Source: Pedobacter riviphilus (GTDB lineage: Bacteria > Bacteroidota > Bacteroidia > Sphingobacteriales > Sphingobacteriaceae). From it: a stretch of DNA of 64,000 bases. A program made the position numbers and the translations under genes. The notes under the pieces are model-generated. The model ran no database searches, was not told the DNA's origin, and saw only the letters and a program-made list of their open reading frames with translations. Numbering within the stretch: position 1 is the first letter of the stretch; every line of letters starts with the position of its first letter. This document shows, one piece after another, positions 20,693 to 30,640 of this stretch. The stretch lies in contig NZ_CP061171.1 in assembly GCF_014692875.1 (NCBI RefSeq), positions 310,001-374,000 of the forward strand, in the 5' to 3' direction.

Positions 20693-20792
20693 CGTCATTG
20701 CGAGAAGGCTTTTTCAGCCGACGAAGCAATCTTTATAGCAAGAGGATAGCTAACAGAAAAGATTGCTTCGTCGCTCCTCTTCGCAATGACGA
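20693..20792. repeat. REP-like inverted-repeat element
   Basis: About 100 bases fold back on themselves. CGTCATTGCGAGAAGG (20693-20708) pairs with CCTCTTCGCAATGACG (20777-20792) with two mismatches, and CGACGAAGCAATCTT (20719-20733) pairs exactly with AAGATTGCTTCGTCG (20759-20773). A half copy sits at 61119-61145. It resembles the dispersed GTCATTGCGAGG...CGAAGCAATC palindromes seen in many Bacteroidota genomes. It lies just behind the xus-type core and may also help end or stabilise its transcript. Confidence 0.8.
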
Positions 20793-20948
20793 TGTTTTTA
20801 GGTATCCCGTCTTCGATAGCTTGCCGAAAGACTGATTTAGATATACTTTTATGTGTTTAAATACTTTATCAGGTTCTGCTCAACGAGACACTTTAGAGAA
20901 ACTTGTTTTATGTTACAGCCTTTTTAATAAATCAAATTTGCCCCAATT

Positions 20949-22505
20949 ATGAAAAACCTTGCATTTTATCTGTGTATTGTACTTTTAAATGGGCTGTTTC
21001 ATTTTACAGCCTATAGCCAGCTCACTGCAAATCCTATCATTGCTGCTGATGTACCCGATCCATCGATCATTCGGGTAGGGAAAACCTACTACATGAGCAG
21101 TACAACCATGCATATGAGCCCTGGTCTTCCTATTATGAAATCAACCGATCTTGTAAACTGGAAGATTGTAACTTATGTTTATGATACCCTGGCAAATACT
21201 GATCAGCTAAATTTAAATAATGGCAAAAATGATTACGGGAGAGGATCATGGGCCAGTAGTTTGCGCTACCATGAAGGCCGGTTTTATGTAAGTACTTTTT
21301 CGGGTACAACCAATAAAACATACATATATTCTACTATAGACATTGAAAAAGGCCCATGGAAAAGGTCTGCCTTCAGCCCTGCACTTCATGATCACTCCCT
21401 GTTTTTTGAAAAAGGCAGGGTATTTATGGTTTATGGGGCAGGCAAAATTATGCTTGCTGAGTTAAATGCAGATTTTTCAGGGATAAAAACAGGTACAAGT
21501 CCTAAGGTATTGATAGAAAATGCTACCCAGATTGCTGGCAATAACCCCGGTTTGCCTGCTGAAGGTTCACAACTTTTTAAGATAAAAGGCAAATATTATC
21601 TTTTCAATATTACCTGGCCAAGAAACAGCATGCGTACGGTAATTATTCATAAAGCCGACAAGCTATTGGGCCCCTACACCGGAAGAATCGGTCTTCAGGA
21701 TAAGGGGGTAGCCCAGGGTGGATTGATCAGTACACCAAAAGGTGAGTGGTTTTCCTACCTTTTCCGTGATTATGGAGCAGTTGGTCGAATTCCTTATCTC
21801 GTTCCCGTTAAATGGGAGCAGGGATGGCCTGTTCTTGGTGTAAATTCTAAAGTGCCAGACTCACTTCACCTCGCTAAAAACTTAAGCCCGATTCCAGGCA
21901 TTGTAGATTCTGATAACTTCGATGGTACAGGCGAGGGGAGCGGTCTTAAAAAAGTTTGGCAATGGAATCATAATCCAGATCCCGCTAACTGGTCGCTCTC
22001 GAGAAAAAAAGGCTATCTCGTGATACAAACCTCCAGGATTGATACCTCGGTGCTTTGGGCCAGAAATACGCTTACCCAAAGAACGGTAGCGCCGGCAAGT
22101 TCAGCCGAAACCAGCATCGATCTGGAAAACATGAAAGTAGGGGATTGCGCCGGAATGTTATTGCTTCAGAAAAAATATGGCTGGATTGGCGTTAAATCTT
22201 TAAAAGAAGGACTATTCGTCGTGGTTACTACAATGAGCGATAATCAGCCGATAGAAAGCATCAAAATTCCGCTAAAACAGCAAAAAATTTATTTAAAGTT
22301 GAGCTGTGATTTTAAAGATCGCCAGGATCTGGCTTCTTTCGCTTATAGCTTAGATGGCAAATCATGGAATACGGTTGGTGAAAAACTAAAAATGTCGTAC
22401 ACCATACCGCACTTTATGGGGTATCGGTTCGGTCTTTTCAATTATGCAACACAGCAAATCGGTGGACATGCTGACTTTGATTATTTCAATATCAAAGTTA
22501 ACTAG
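20949..22505 (+). CDS. GH43 beta-xylosidase/alpha-L-arabinofuranosidase with C-terminal beta-sandwich
   Basis: A 518-residue exported enzyme (signal peptide ends near AYSQ). The GH43 propeller carries the catalytic base D37 in DVPDPSII, a pKa-modulating D148 in LHDHSLFFE and acid E205 in PAEGSQLF. From about residue 320 a DUF1349/concanavalin-like beta-sandwich follows (DNFDGTGEGSG..., FGLFNYATQQIGGHADFDYF), the layout of xylosidase/arabinofuranosidase GH43 subfamilies. It probably trims side chains or non-reducing ends of imported xylo-oligosaccharides in the periplasm. It is separated from the xus-type core by a repeat element, so it may have its own promoter or be read through. Confidence 0.9.
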   Translation: MKNLAFYLCIVLLNGLFHFTAYSQLTANPIIAADVPDPSIIRVGKTYYMSSTTMHMSPGLPIMKSTDLVNWKIVTYVYDTLANTDQLNLNNGKNDYGRGSWASSLRYHEGRFYVSTFSGTTNKTYIYSTIDIEKGPWKRSAFSPALHDHSLFFEKGRVFMVYGAGKIMLAELNADFSGIKTGTSPKVLIENATQIAGNNPGLPAEGSQLFKIKGKYYLFNITWPRNSMRTVIIHKADKLLGPYTGRIGLQDKGVAQGGLISTPKGEWFSYLFRDYGAVGRIPYLVPVKWEQGWPVLGVNSKVPDSLHLAKNLSPIPGIVDSDNFDGTGEGSGLKKVWQWNHNPDPANWSLSRKKGYLVIQTSRIDTSVLWARNTLTQRTVAPASSAETSIDLENMKVGDCAGMLLLQKKYGWIGVKSLKEGLFVVVTTMSDNQPIESIKIPLKQQKIYLKLSCDFKDRQDLASFAYSLDGKSWNTVGEKLKMSYTIPHFMGYRFGLFNYATQQIGGHADFDYFNIKVN

Positions 22506-22664
22506 GCTGGGCACTTACAGAATAATGCAAATCTACGCCTATAAGGAGCTGGAGCGGGATTTTACATATTAGTAAAATGAATTTTGAACATTAATTGCAG
22601 CATTATGCTCAAATGGCAAAAAAAAGTTCGATGCCGTTGGATAGTTTTGGAAATTGATAAGAAT

Positions 22665-24630
22665 ATGAAAATAAAATTAATTTTATGCTGCTTAACCTGG
22701 CTACTGGTTTTCAATTTTTCAGTCTCTGCCAAGATTACCTTACCACAGTTGGTATCCAGCCATATGGTGCTCCAGCGGGAAACTCCCCTGACCATATGGG
22801 GATGGGCAGCAGCAAAAGAAAAAATAACGATCAGTTTTAACGGAAAAACGTATAAGACCACCACCAATGCACAAGGCTCATGGTTTGTGAAAATGGGTAA
22901 GATGAAAGCAGGAGGCCCTTTTAAAATGATCGTTAAAGGTAAGAATACGATTACCCTTGATGATATTCTGTTGGGAGATGTATGGTTTTGCTCAGGGCAA
23001 TCTAATATGGCCCTGCCAATGGAACGGTTAAAAGAGGCTTATCCACAGGTGATTGAAAAAGATCATTTCCCTTTGATCAGGAACTTTTTCGTTCCAACTA
23101 AAGCTAATCTGTCTGGAGAATCGATCGATCTTCCTCCAGGGAAATGGGTTCCCGCCACTGGTACGGGCATATTAAGCTTCGGGGGACAAGTTATTTTTTT
23201 GCAAAAACGCTCTTCCAAAAATATAACATTCCGATAGGTATCATCAATTCGAGCGTTGGGGTACTCCGATTGAGGCCTGGATGAGTCGCGATGCATTTTT
23301 GACGAATCCCGCGCAGATGAAAAAAATAGACAATTTCAGGGATTCGGTATTTATGGCCAATTACCAAAAAAAAATTAAAGAGAAGAATCTGGCAAGGTCG
23401 GCAACATTAGTTCCGGTAGTTGATGAAGGACTTTCTGGCCCGGTAAAATGGATTGATCCGGATTTTAATGCCAGCAGCTGGCGAAAATTTTGGATGCCGG
23501 GCTACTGGGCTGATCAGGGGCTACGGAACTTCAACGGGATTTTTTATTTCAGAAAAGAATTGCAAATCCCCGCAGAAATGAGCGGACAGCAGGCTAAACT
23601 TTATCTGGGCCGCATTATAGATGCAGATTCGGTGTTCCTCAACGGTAAATTTATAGGCAATACCACCTATCAATATCCTCCCCGTAGGTATGTTATTCCT
23701 GCTGGGCTGTTGAAAAGCGGGAAAAACATTCTTATCGTCAAAGTCATTAGTAGCAACGGGAAAGGTGGCTTTGTACCAGATAAAAACTATTCTTTGCTCA
23801 CTCCCGAAAAAAAAATAGACTTACGTGGCGAATGGAGTTTCGAAGTAGGTTATGCTCAACCTAAGCAAAACCAGGGTTTTAGTGGTGAGGCCGAAATGCC
23901 ATTAGTGGCGCAGAATGAGCCAACCGGATTATTCAATACCATGGTTTCGCCAGCTGTAAGATTTGCAATAAAAGGTTTTCTCTGGTATCAGGGCGAAGCG
24001 AATACCGGAGATCCGAAAGCATATGGGCAATTGTTGCCAGCGCTTATAAAAGACTGGCGTAATAAATGGAAGCAGGGAGATCTGCCATTTATTTATGCCC
24101 AGTTGCCTAATTTTATGGAAGCCAGCTATTTGCCCGAAGAAAGTAGTTGGGCACAATTTAGGCAAAGCCAGTTGCAAACACTTTCCGTACCGAATACAGG
24201 GATGGCTGTGGCAATTGATGCTGGTGAATGGAATGATATCCATCCGCTGGATAAAAAAGACGTTGGTGAGCGTTTGGCACTATGGGCCTCACATTTAGCC
24301 TATCAAGATCAGCAGATTACATATTCTGGGCCTATTTATAAATCAAACCAGTTAAAGGGATCTGAATTGATTATAAATTTTGATCATAGCTTGCCTGGGT
24401 TGATGATTAAAGGATCTGATAAACTTAGCGGTTTCGCCCTTGCGGGTGAGGATAAGGTTTTCTATTGGGCCCAGGCCAGGATAGTGGGAGATACAGTTGT
24501 GCTCTCAAGTCCCATGGTCTTAAAGCCGGCATTTGTCCGTTATGCATGGGCAGATAATCCCGATCGTGCTAATTTATACAACAAGGCTAATTTACCGGCT
24601 TCTCCATTTGAAGCGGAAGTTAATAAATAG
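22665..24630 (+). pseudogene. SGNH/sialate O-acetylesterase-like acetyl xylan esterase, interrupted by two frameshifts
   Basis: One gene of about 655 codons is split into three frames. The first (from ATG 22665, MKIKLILCCLTWLL signal) contains the SGNH nucleophile motif FCSGQSNM (S113). At 23181-23185 a G5 run shifts the frame by one missing base, and reading resumes at TSYFFAKTLFQKY. At 23258-23261 a GGGG run repeats this, and reading resumes at GTPIEAWMSRDAF. The remaining frame holds the second block FLWYQGEANTGDP and the D-x-x-H pair in NDIHPLD, plus an inserted beta-sandwich (about 300-400). The family deacetylates sugars. Beside xylanases, a role in removing acetyl groups from xylan is likely. 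All motifs are present, so consensus error is the better explanation than decay. Confidence 0.85.
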
Positions 24631-25309
24631 AGATAGCCGACGTGCACTTGAAAACTTCTGCATAGAACTGTGAATATGATTAGCTTTGGTCATAAAAATG
24701 CTCTTTTTTTAGCCATGATAGAACAATAAAAATAGAGAAATCCTCATCACTTTTTGCTGAGTTGAGTCTTTAACCTGGGCAGCCTGAATTCAAAAAAATA
24801 AAAAAATCAACCGATTGCATAAAATAGATTTTTCACCTTTTTTCGAATATTTATATCCTTTTATAAGTCAATTCTATACGTCTTGTTTTATCAAATCGGT
24901 TGGCAAATTTTGTTGTTGAGGTAAATATATGATATCGGTTTTTTCATTAAAAATATGCCATAAATCGTGTATTTAAGCGGTTTTTGGTTTGCGTTTTAGA
25001 TTTTTAAACCCACTGGTTTTTATTTTAATCGCATCGTCTGTCATACCAGCGGCTTGTTTTTTTAGCTGATTTTTTTGTCTCCCCAAGGGCAATAGCTCAT
25101 TTTCGATTTGAACATTTATTCTATTAATATGCACAATCAAATCATGAGCGGATGAGCAATCTAAATATCTTTATCACAGAATAAATCTGAATTGAACCAG
25201 CAAGCGATTATTATTAATTTTTGGTGTGTGATTTAAACATGCACCTGCTGATTTTCCAATTAATACAGCTGGTCTTTTCTTATTCTTTAACCATTATAAA
25301 CCATTTATT
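24631..25309 (+). other. AT-rich intergenic region upstream of the third SusC gene
   Basis: About 680 bases without a credible coding frame. The only structure noticed is a spaced 9-base inverted repeat CAACCGATT (24808-24816) / AATCGGTTG (24894-24902), with a related ATCGGTTTTTT further on. This may be regulator binding DNA for the SusC/SusD/GH115 operon that follows, or chance in AT-rich sequence. No clear promoter pair was found. Confidence 0.35.
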
Positions 25310-28300
25310 ATGAGAAGTGAAGTTTTACAATTTTCTGTAACATCACGTTGGAAATTTTTCAGGTATCTCCCCAAAGTGATGTTATTGGCGACACTGATAT
25401 TTTCAGCTTTTATTGCACAGGCACAAACTGTGGTAAAAGGTAAAGTTGTTGATGAACAAGGTAAGCCATTGCCAGGTGTGGGTATCGTTTTAAAAGGAAC
25501 CGGTACAAGTACATCATCCCAGGATAACGGAAATTTTTCTATTACTACAACGGGTGCTAATCCGGTTTTGGTATTCTCCTATGTTGGCTATACCAACAAA
25601 GAAGTTCCGGTGAAAAATCAAACTTTACTAAATGTCGCCCTTCAACCAAGCGCTGCAGAACTTGGTCAGGTTGTGGTTGTAGGTTACGGTACCCAGCGCA
25701 AAGAGGCTGTTACGGGCTCTGTAGCTTCTATCGGGGGAGAAAAAATCCGTGAAGTGCCTGCGCCTAATATTGCTCAGGCCATCCAGGGACGTTTAGCAGG
25801 TGTTAATATTTCTCAGACTTCAACCAAACCAGGTGCCACCATGCAGATCCTGATCCGTGGTCAGCGTTCGCTTTCGGCAAGTAACGATCCGCTCGTGGTA
25901 TTGGATGGAATCCCATTCCCTGGCTCCATTGGTGACATTAATCCCAACGATATTAAAAGTATCGATATCTTGAAGGATGCATCTGCAACTGCTATTTACG
26001 GCTCAAGAGGTGCCAATGGGGTAATTCTGTTAACCACCAACAGGGGACAAGCAGGAGCGCCAGCTAAAATCTCTTACAATACATATACGGGTTTACAAAC
26101 CTTATTTGCAAAGTATCCGATGATGAACGGACCTGAATTTACTGCATTGAGGAAAGCGTCAGGGTTATTTACAACACTTGGCGTTGATGAATCAAATGAT
26201 GTAAATACAGATTGGCAGGATTTATTTTATAATAAGAATGCTATTGTAACCAGTCATGATCTGGGCGTAACAGGTGGTTCTGCAACCAGCAACTATAGTT
26301 TTGGCGGGGGATATTATAAAAACCAAAGTTTAATTCCTACACAGCAGTATACCAGGTATTCGATGAAAGCATCCCTGGATCAGCAAATTGGTAAACTTTT
26401 TCGTGTTGGATTTACTACCAATAATAATTACAATATAAGTGAGGGTAACCAGGTTGGTATTTATGGCAACTTGAGTAATACGCCTATTTCAAACCCGTAC
26501 AATGCTGATGGAAGTTTAAAGCGTACCATCAGAATGCCACAGGATGAGGCTTTTATTTACACCAATGGCATTGTAAAGAATTTGCATGACCAGTGGTTGA
26601 ACGAAACCCGCGGTTTTGCAACTTATAATTCATTTTATGGCGAGGTTAAAATTCCGGGGGTTGAAGGCTTGAAATACCGTGCAAACCTTGGTTTGGATTT
26701 TATCCAGAGCAATAACGGTAACTTCACCGGTGTTGGGGTGGGCAGTACTACAGCAACTACAGTTTCCACAGCTGGGGTAAGTAACTCGCAGACCTATCAC
26801 TGGACGTTGGAGAATTTAATCACCTACGATCGCAGTTTCGGAAAACATAGTTTCAATGCCGTTGCTTTATATTCAGCAGAACAAAATAAATTCAATTCTT
26901 CTTCCATGACAGCCAGAGATATCCCTTCTGATGCTTTTCAGTTTTATAATCTGGGACAGGCAAATGGTGAGATCACGATTGGCAGCGGTACTCCTCAAAA
27001 TCCGCTCTATACCCTAAGCGGCCTCGTTTCTTACATGGGCAGGATTATGTACGCGTATGATAACAGGTATTTATTGAGTGCCACACTCCGGTCTGATGCA
27101 TCATCGCGTTTGGCGCCAGGCCACAAGTGGCATACCTATCCAGCGGTTTCTGTGGGGTGGAATATGATGAATGAGTCTTTTATGAAAGGCATTACTGCAA
27201 TTGATAAATTAAAAATACGTGTAGGTTACGGTCAGACGTCTAATCAAGCTGTTGCCCCATATCAAACACTGGGTGTGCTTAGTACCCGCCCCTATAATTT
27301 TGGCGATAATACATATGCAACTGGTTATTATGTATCCCAGCTTCCAAGTCCGGGCTTAGGATGGGAATATTCTGAAACCTGGAATTATGGTTTAGATTTT
27401 TCAATCTTAAAAAATCGCATCTCAGGCACTTTTGAATACTATGACACCAAAACCAAAGATATATTACTTAGTGTGGCACTACCTTCTACAGCAGGGGTGG
27501 GTAGTTATACAGCAAATATAGGCCAAACTCAGAATAAAGGCTGGGAGTTGAGCCTTAATGGTGTGATTCTTGAAAATCAGGGTGGATGGACCTGGGATTT
27601 AGGGTTCAACATTTCTGCAAATAGAAACAAGCTAACTGCCCTGGCTTCCGGACAGACCCGCGATGAAGGAAATGCATGGTTTGTAGGCCATAATATCAAT
27701 GCAATTTATGACTATGAAAAAATCGGATTATGGCAGGCAGGAGACCCTTATTTAAATGTGCTTGAACCAGGTGGGAATGTAGGTATGATCAAAGTTAAAT
27801 ATACTGGTGATTACAATGCAAGTGGCGTACCAACAAGAGCCATAGGTGCTGCAGACAGACAGATTATCGACATTGATCCAAAGTTTACAGGAGGATTTAA
27901 TACCAGGGTTGCCTACAAGGGATTTGATCTGAACGTGGTAGGGCTTTTCAAAAGTGGCGGAACATTAGTAAGTACGCTATATGGTTCGGCAGGATATCTG
28001 AACTTATTAACAGGCCGTAGAAATAATGTTAAGGTAGATTATTGGACCCCTGAAAATACAGATGCAAAATATCCTAAACCAGGTGGCATTGCCAGTGGCG
28101 ATAACCCTAAATATGGAAGCACGCTTGGCTATTTCGATGCTTCATTCTTAAAAATCAGGACCATTTCTCTTGGTTATGATTTTAACAGAGATCTGATCAA
28201 AAAATCCAATGTAAAGCTGCGCATGTATCTAACGGTACAAAATCCTTTCGTCATGTTCTCTCCTTATCACAGGGAGTCTGGTATGGATCCGGAAACTAAC

Positions 28301-28414
28301 TCTTTTGGTGATGAAAATCAGGCTGTTAACTCTTATCAGCGAAGAATTTTGACTATTGGTACCAATACACCTTCAACCCGAAATTACGTTGCAGGTCTTA
28401 ATTTAACATTTTAG
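25310..28414 (+). CDS. SusC-type TonB-dependent outer-membrane receptor
   Basis: A 1034-residue receptor, third SusC of the xylan region. A long N-region precedes the hydrophobic signal segment ending at IAQAQ (about residue 38). A CarboxypepD_reg-like domain (GKVVDEQGKPLPGVGIVLKG), VVVVGYGTQRKEAVTGSV, the plug (VVLDGIPFPG; LKDASATAIYGSRGANGVIL) and a barrel ending in Phe (AGLNLTF) follow. It is of the ordinary large class, unlike the 958-residue receptor at 13314. With the SusD 12 bases downstream and GH115 beyond, it probably imports methylglucuronic-acid-bearing xylo-oligosaccharides. The ligand is inferred from context only. Confidence 0.92.
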   Translation: MRSEVLQFSVTSRWKFFRYLPKVMLLATLIFSAFIAQAQTVVKGKVVDEQGKPLPGVGIVLKGTGTSTSSQDNGNFSITTTGANPVLVFSYVGYTNKEVPVKNQTLLNVALQPSAAELGQVVVVGYGTQRKEAVTGSVASIGGEKIREVPAPNIAQAIQGRLAGVNISQTSTKPGATMQILIRGQRSLSASNDPLVVLDGIPFPGSIGDINPNDIKSIDILKDASATAIYGSRGANGVILLTTNRGQAGAPAKISYNTYTGLQTLFAKYPMMNGPEFTALRKASGLFTTLGVDESNDVNTDWQDLFYNKNAIVTSHDLGVTGGSATSNYSFGGGYYKNQSLIPTQQYTRYSMKASLDQQIGKLFRVGFTTNNNYNISEGNQVGIYGNLSNTPISNPYNADGSLKRTIRMPQDEAFIYTNGIVKNLHDQWLNETRGFATYNSFYGEVKIPGVEGLKYRANLGLDFIQSNNGNFTGVGVGSTTATTVSTAGVSNSQTYHWTLENLITYDRSFGKHSFNAVALYSAEQNKFNSSSMTARDIPSDAFQFYNLGQANGEITIGSGTPQNPLYTLSGLVSYMGRIMYAYDNRYLLSATLRSDASSRLAPGHKWHTYPAVSVGWNMMNESFMKGITAIDKLKIRVGYGQTSNQAVAPYQTLGVLSTRPYNFGDNTYATGYYVSQLPSPGLGWEYSETWNYGLDFSILKNRISGTFEYYDTKTKDILLSVALPSTAGVGSYTANIGQTQNKGWELSLNGVILENQGGWTWDLGFNISANRNKLTALASGQTRDEGNAWFVGHNINAIYDYEKIGLWQAGDPYLNVLEPGGNVGMIKVKYTGDYNASGVPTRAIGAADRQIIDIDPKFTGGFNTRVAYKGFDLNVVGLFKSGGTLVSTLYGSAGYLNLLTGRRNNVKVDYWTPENTDAKYPKPGGIASGDNPKYGSTLGYFDASFLKIRTISLGYDFNRDLIKKSNVKLRMYLTVQNPFVMFSPYHRESGMDPETNSFGDENQAVNSYQRRILTIGTNTPSTRNYVAGLNLTF

Positions 28415-28426
28415 AATAAATAGGAT

Positions 28427-30361
28427 ATGAAAAATATACAATTAAAAACCGCGGCAGGTATTTGGTTACTGATGGTAATCTTTTCAGGTTGTTCCAAAAT
28501 TCTGGAAGAAGAACCGCGTAGCATTTTTACGCCCGACTATTTTAAAACTGTTACCGGCGTAAATGGTGGGTTAACTTCTATGTATGCGCACTTGCGAAAC
28601 ATGTATGGTCAGTCGTATTTCTATAATTCTTTGATAACCGGTACTGATGAGGCTACCTGGGGCAAAGATGCTGACGGGAACTTTAAAGATATGGACTGCT
28701 CTGGAGTGGGATCTATTTTATCAACAAGTTATCCGAGCAGTGTATTGTGGAGTGAGGCATTTCCAAACATTAACAATGCCAGTGGAATAATCGAAAACGC
28801 CAGTGCTGCAGGTATATCAAGTGCACTTGTGGCCGAGGCCAGGTTTTTCCGTGCTTTCGATTATTTTCTTTTGGTGCAAACTTTCGGTGGGGTTCCGCTC
28901 GATTTAGGCGCCGGAGAATTAAAATTTAATACCAATCCGTCAAGAACTTCTGTGAGAAATACCGTACCTGTGGTTTATACCAAAGCTGTATTTCCTGATC
29001 TTCTAAAAGCCGTGGCAGATCTGCCTACAACGGGAAGGGTTACAGGTGGTGTAACTAAGGTTGCTGCACAGCTATTTTTATCAAAAGCATATCTAACCTA
29101 TGCATGGTGGCTTCAAAATCCCAATAATATTCCAACCTATCCTGAAGCTGCAAGAACCGACCCCGACGGACATGATGCTAATTACTATTTCCAGCAAGCG
29201 TATGATATTGCTACTGCTGCAATCGAAAACCCAGGCACATTTGGGCTGATGGATACCTATTATGACGTGAACTGGGCCGTGAATGACCGCAACAAAGAAA
29301 CATTATTGTATGCTGATCATACTCAAACGAGTGAGAAATTTAATGGCGGAAGTTTAACCTTTGGAAGCGGCGGTGCGCCAGATAATTTTGCAGGCTGGAT
29401 GATGACCTGGAACTATCCGAATATCCGTAGTGGAGGCATCAGTTCAGTTCAGCGTGAGGCCGAGCAGCATTTAGGCCGCCCATGGAACCGTATGGCGCCA
29501 ACAATTGAGGTATTGAAGAATACCTTTGCCGATAAAACACTGGATTCGAGATATGATGGTACTTTTACCACCGTTTACAGAGGTAACTGGCCTAAAGGCT
29601 ACAATCCACCATCAAGTGCGCCTGCATCATTGGTTAACGCAAATGGATTATCGGTAGTTCCTGGAGATGCAGTACTTACTTTTTTAAATACAGATAACCC
29701 TGCTATCGTTTACCCAACGGGTGCAGGCATCAGTAATGTAGGGGCGGGTATTCTACCTGGAAGAGCTGATTATGTGGTGGCTCCGGGTGGAATCAGCAGA
29801 ATCGTTTATCCGGGACTTTGGAAACTGGGACCTTATCGCACCGATAACGGCACAGGACTAGGGCAGCCAAACGCGGGGAGTACACGTCCTTTTCCGGTAG
29901 CTAAATTTTCAGAACTTTACTTTGTTGCAGCAGAAGCCGCGGTAAAAGGAGCAACAACTAAAGCAGGTAAAAGTGCCCGCGAACTCATTAATGTGATTCG
30001 TGCAAGAGCTGGTAAATGGCGTTTTGATAATAATGGAAACGTGGCTAAAGTTGCAGACAATAGTGCTGCGATGATGGCAGCAACTCCAGCTACGATAGAT
30101 ATTAATTATATTTTGGCAGAACGCTCAAGAGAATATTATGCTGAAGGCTATCGTAGATACGACCTGATCCGTACCCAAAAATGGGCTGAACTTTCTGCTA
30201 CGTATACCATTGCTGGAATTGCCTATGGCGATCACACGCCACAGACAGTAACCCGCACAATTACACCGGCATTATATTTACGGCCTATACCTCAGGCACA
30301 AATAGACGGAATGCAGATGAGTGCAGATGAAAAAAAGGCTTACCAGAATCCTGGTTATTAA
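28427..30361 (+). CDS. SusD-type surface glycan-binding lipoprotein
   Basis: A 644-residue SusD/RagB lipoprotein (lipobox IFSGC then SKILEEEPRS), partner of the preceding SusC. It shows the usual N-terminal helical repeats (LVAEARFFRAFDYFLLVQTF, the conserved AEARFLRA-type helix), a C-terminal ILAERSREYYAEGYRRYDL block and the end KKAYQNPGY. It belongs to a different SusD branch from the two pairs at 11403 and 16213, judging by its longer middle loops. Probably co-transcribed with the SusC. A candidate terminator follows its stop. Confidence 0.92.
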   Translation: MKNIQLKTAAGIWLLMVIFSGCSKILEEEPRSIFTPDYFKTVTGVNGGLTSMYAHLRNMYGQSYFYNSLITGTDEATWGKDADGNFKDMDCSGVGSILSTSYPSSVLWSEAFPNINNASGIIENASAAGISSALVAEARFFRAFDYFLLVQTFGGVPLDLGAGELKFNTNPSRTSVRNTVPVVYTKAVFPDLLKAVADLPTTGRVTGGVTKVAAQLFLSKAYLTYAWWLQNPNNIPTYPEAARTDPDGHDANYYFQQAYDIATAAIENPGTFGLMDTYYDVNWAVNDRNKETLLYADHTQTSEKFNGGSLTFGSGGAPDNFAGWMMTWNYPNIRSGGISSVQREAEQHLGRPWNRMAPTIEVLKNTFADKTLDSRYDGTFTTVYRGNWPKGYNPPSSAPASLVNANGLSVVPGDAVLTFLNTDNPAIVYPTGAGISNVGAGILPGRADYVVAPGGISRIVYPGLWKLGPYRTDNGTGLGQPNAGSTRPFPVAKFSELYFVAAEAAVKGATTKAGKSARELINVIRARAGKWRFDNNGNVAKVADNSAAMMAATPATIDINYILAERSREYYAEGYRRYDLIRTQKWAELSATYTIAGIAYGDHTPQTVTRTITPALYLRPIPQAQIDGMQMSADEKKAYQNPGY

Positions 30362-30387
30362 AAAAATACTTTGGTTTAGTTTGGTGG

Positions 30388-30415
30388 GCGGCGTCAATTG
30401 ATGTCGCTCATTCGT
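30388..30415 (+). terminator. Candidate intrinsic terminator after the SusD gene
   Basis: GCGGCGTC (30388-30395), an AATT loop and GATGTCGC (30400-30407) can pair over eight positions with two G-U pairs. A short T run (CGTTTTTA) follows a few bases on. The spacing between stem and T run is longer than ideal, so termination is uncertain. If real, it would separate SusC/SusD from the GH115 gene. Confidence 0.35.
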
Positions 30416-30640
30416 TTTTATAAAGGAGCCTGCTTTTCTTGCGGCCAGAAGATTTTGGGTAAATAAAATCCTGAAAATTTGATTTTCAAACTTAATTGGT
30501 CTTTCTGTTAAATGTTTAGGCTATTGGTTTGCACTATCCTGAAATAAAAAATCCCGACTGCTAAAACGTTACTCCCATATCTAACATACCTTTCGTCCCT
30601 AACAAATAACCATAAATCAAGAACCTAATTTATTCTCCTA

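Noticed and set aside
24808..24902. Spaced inverted repeat CAACCGATT/AATCGGTTG as a defined operator
   Set aside because: Arms of nine bases 77 bases apart in AT-rich DNA are weak evidence, so it was mentioned only in the intergenic entry.
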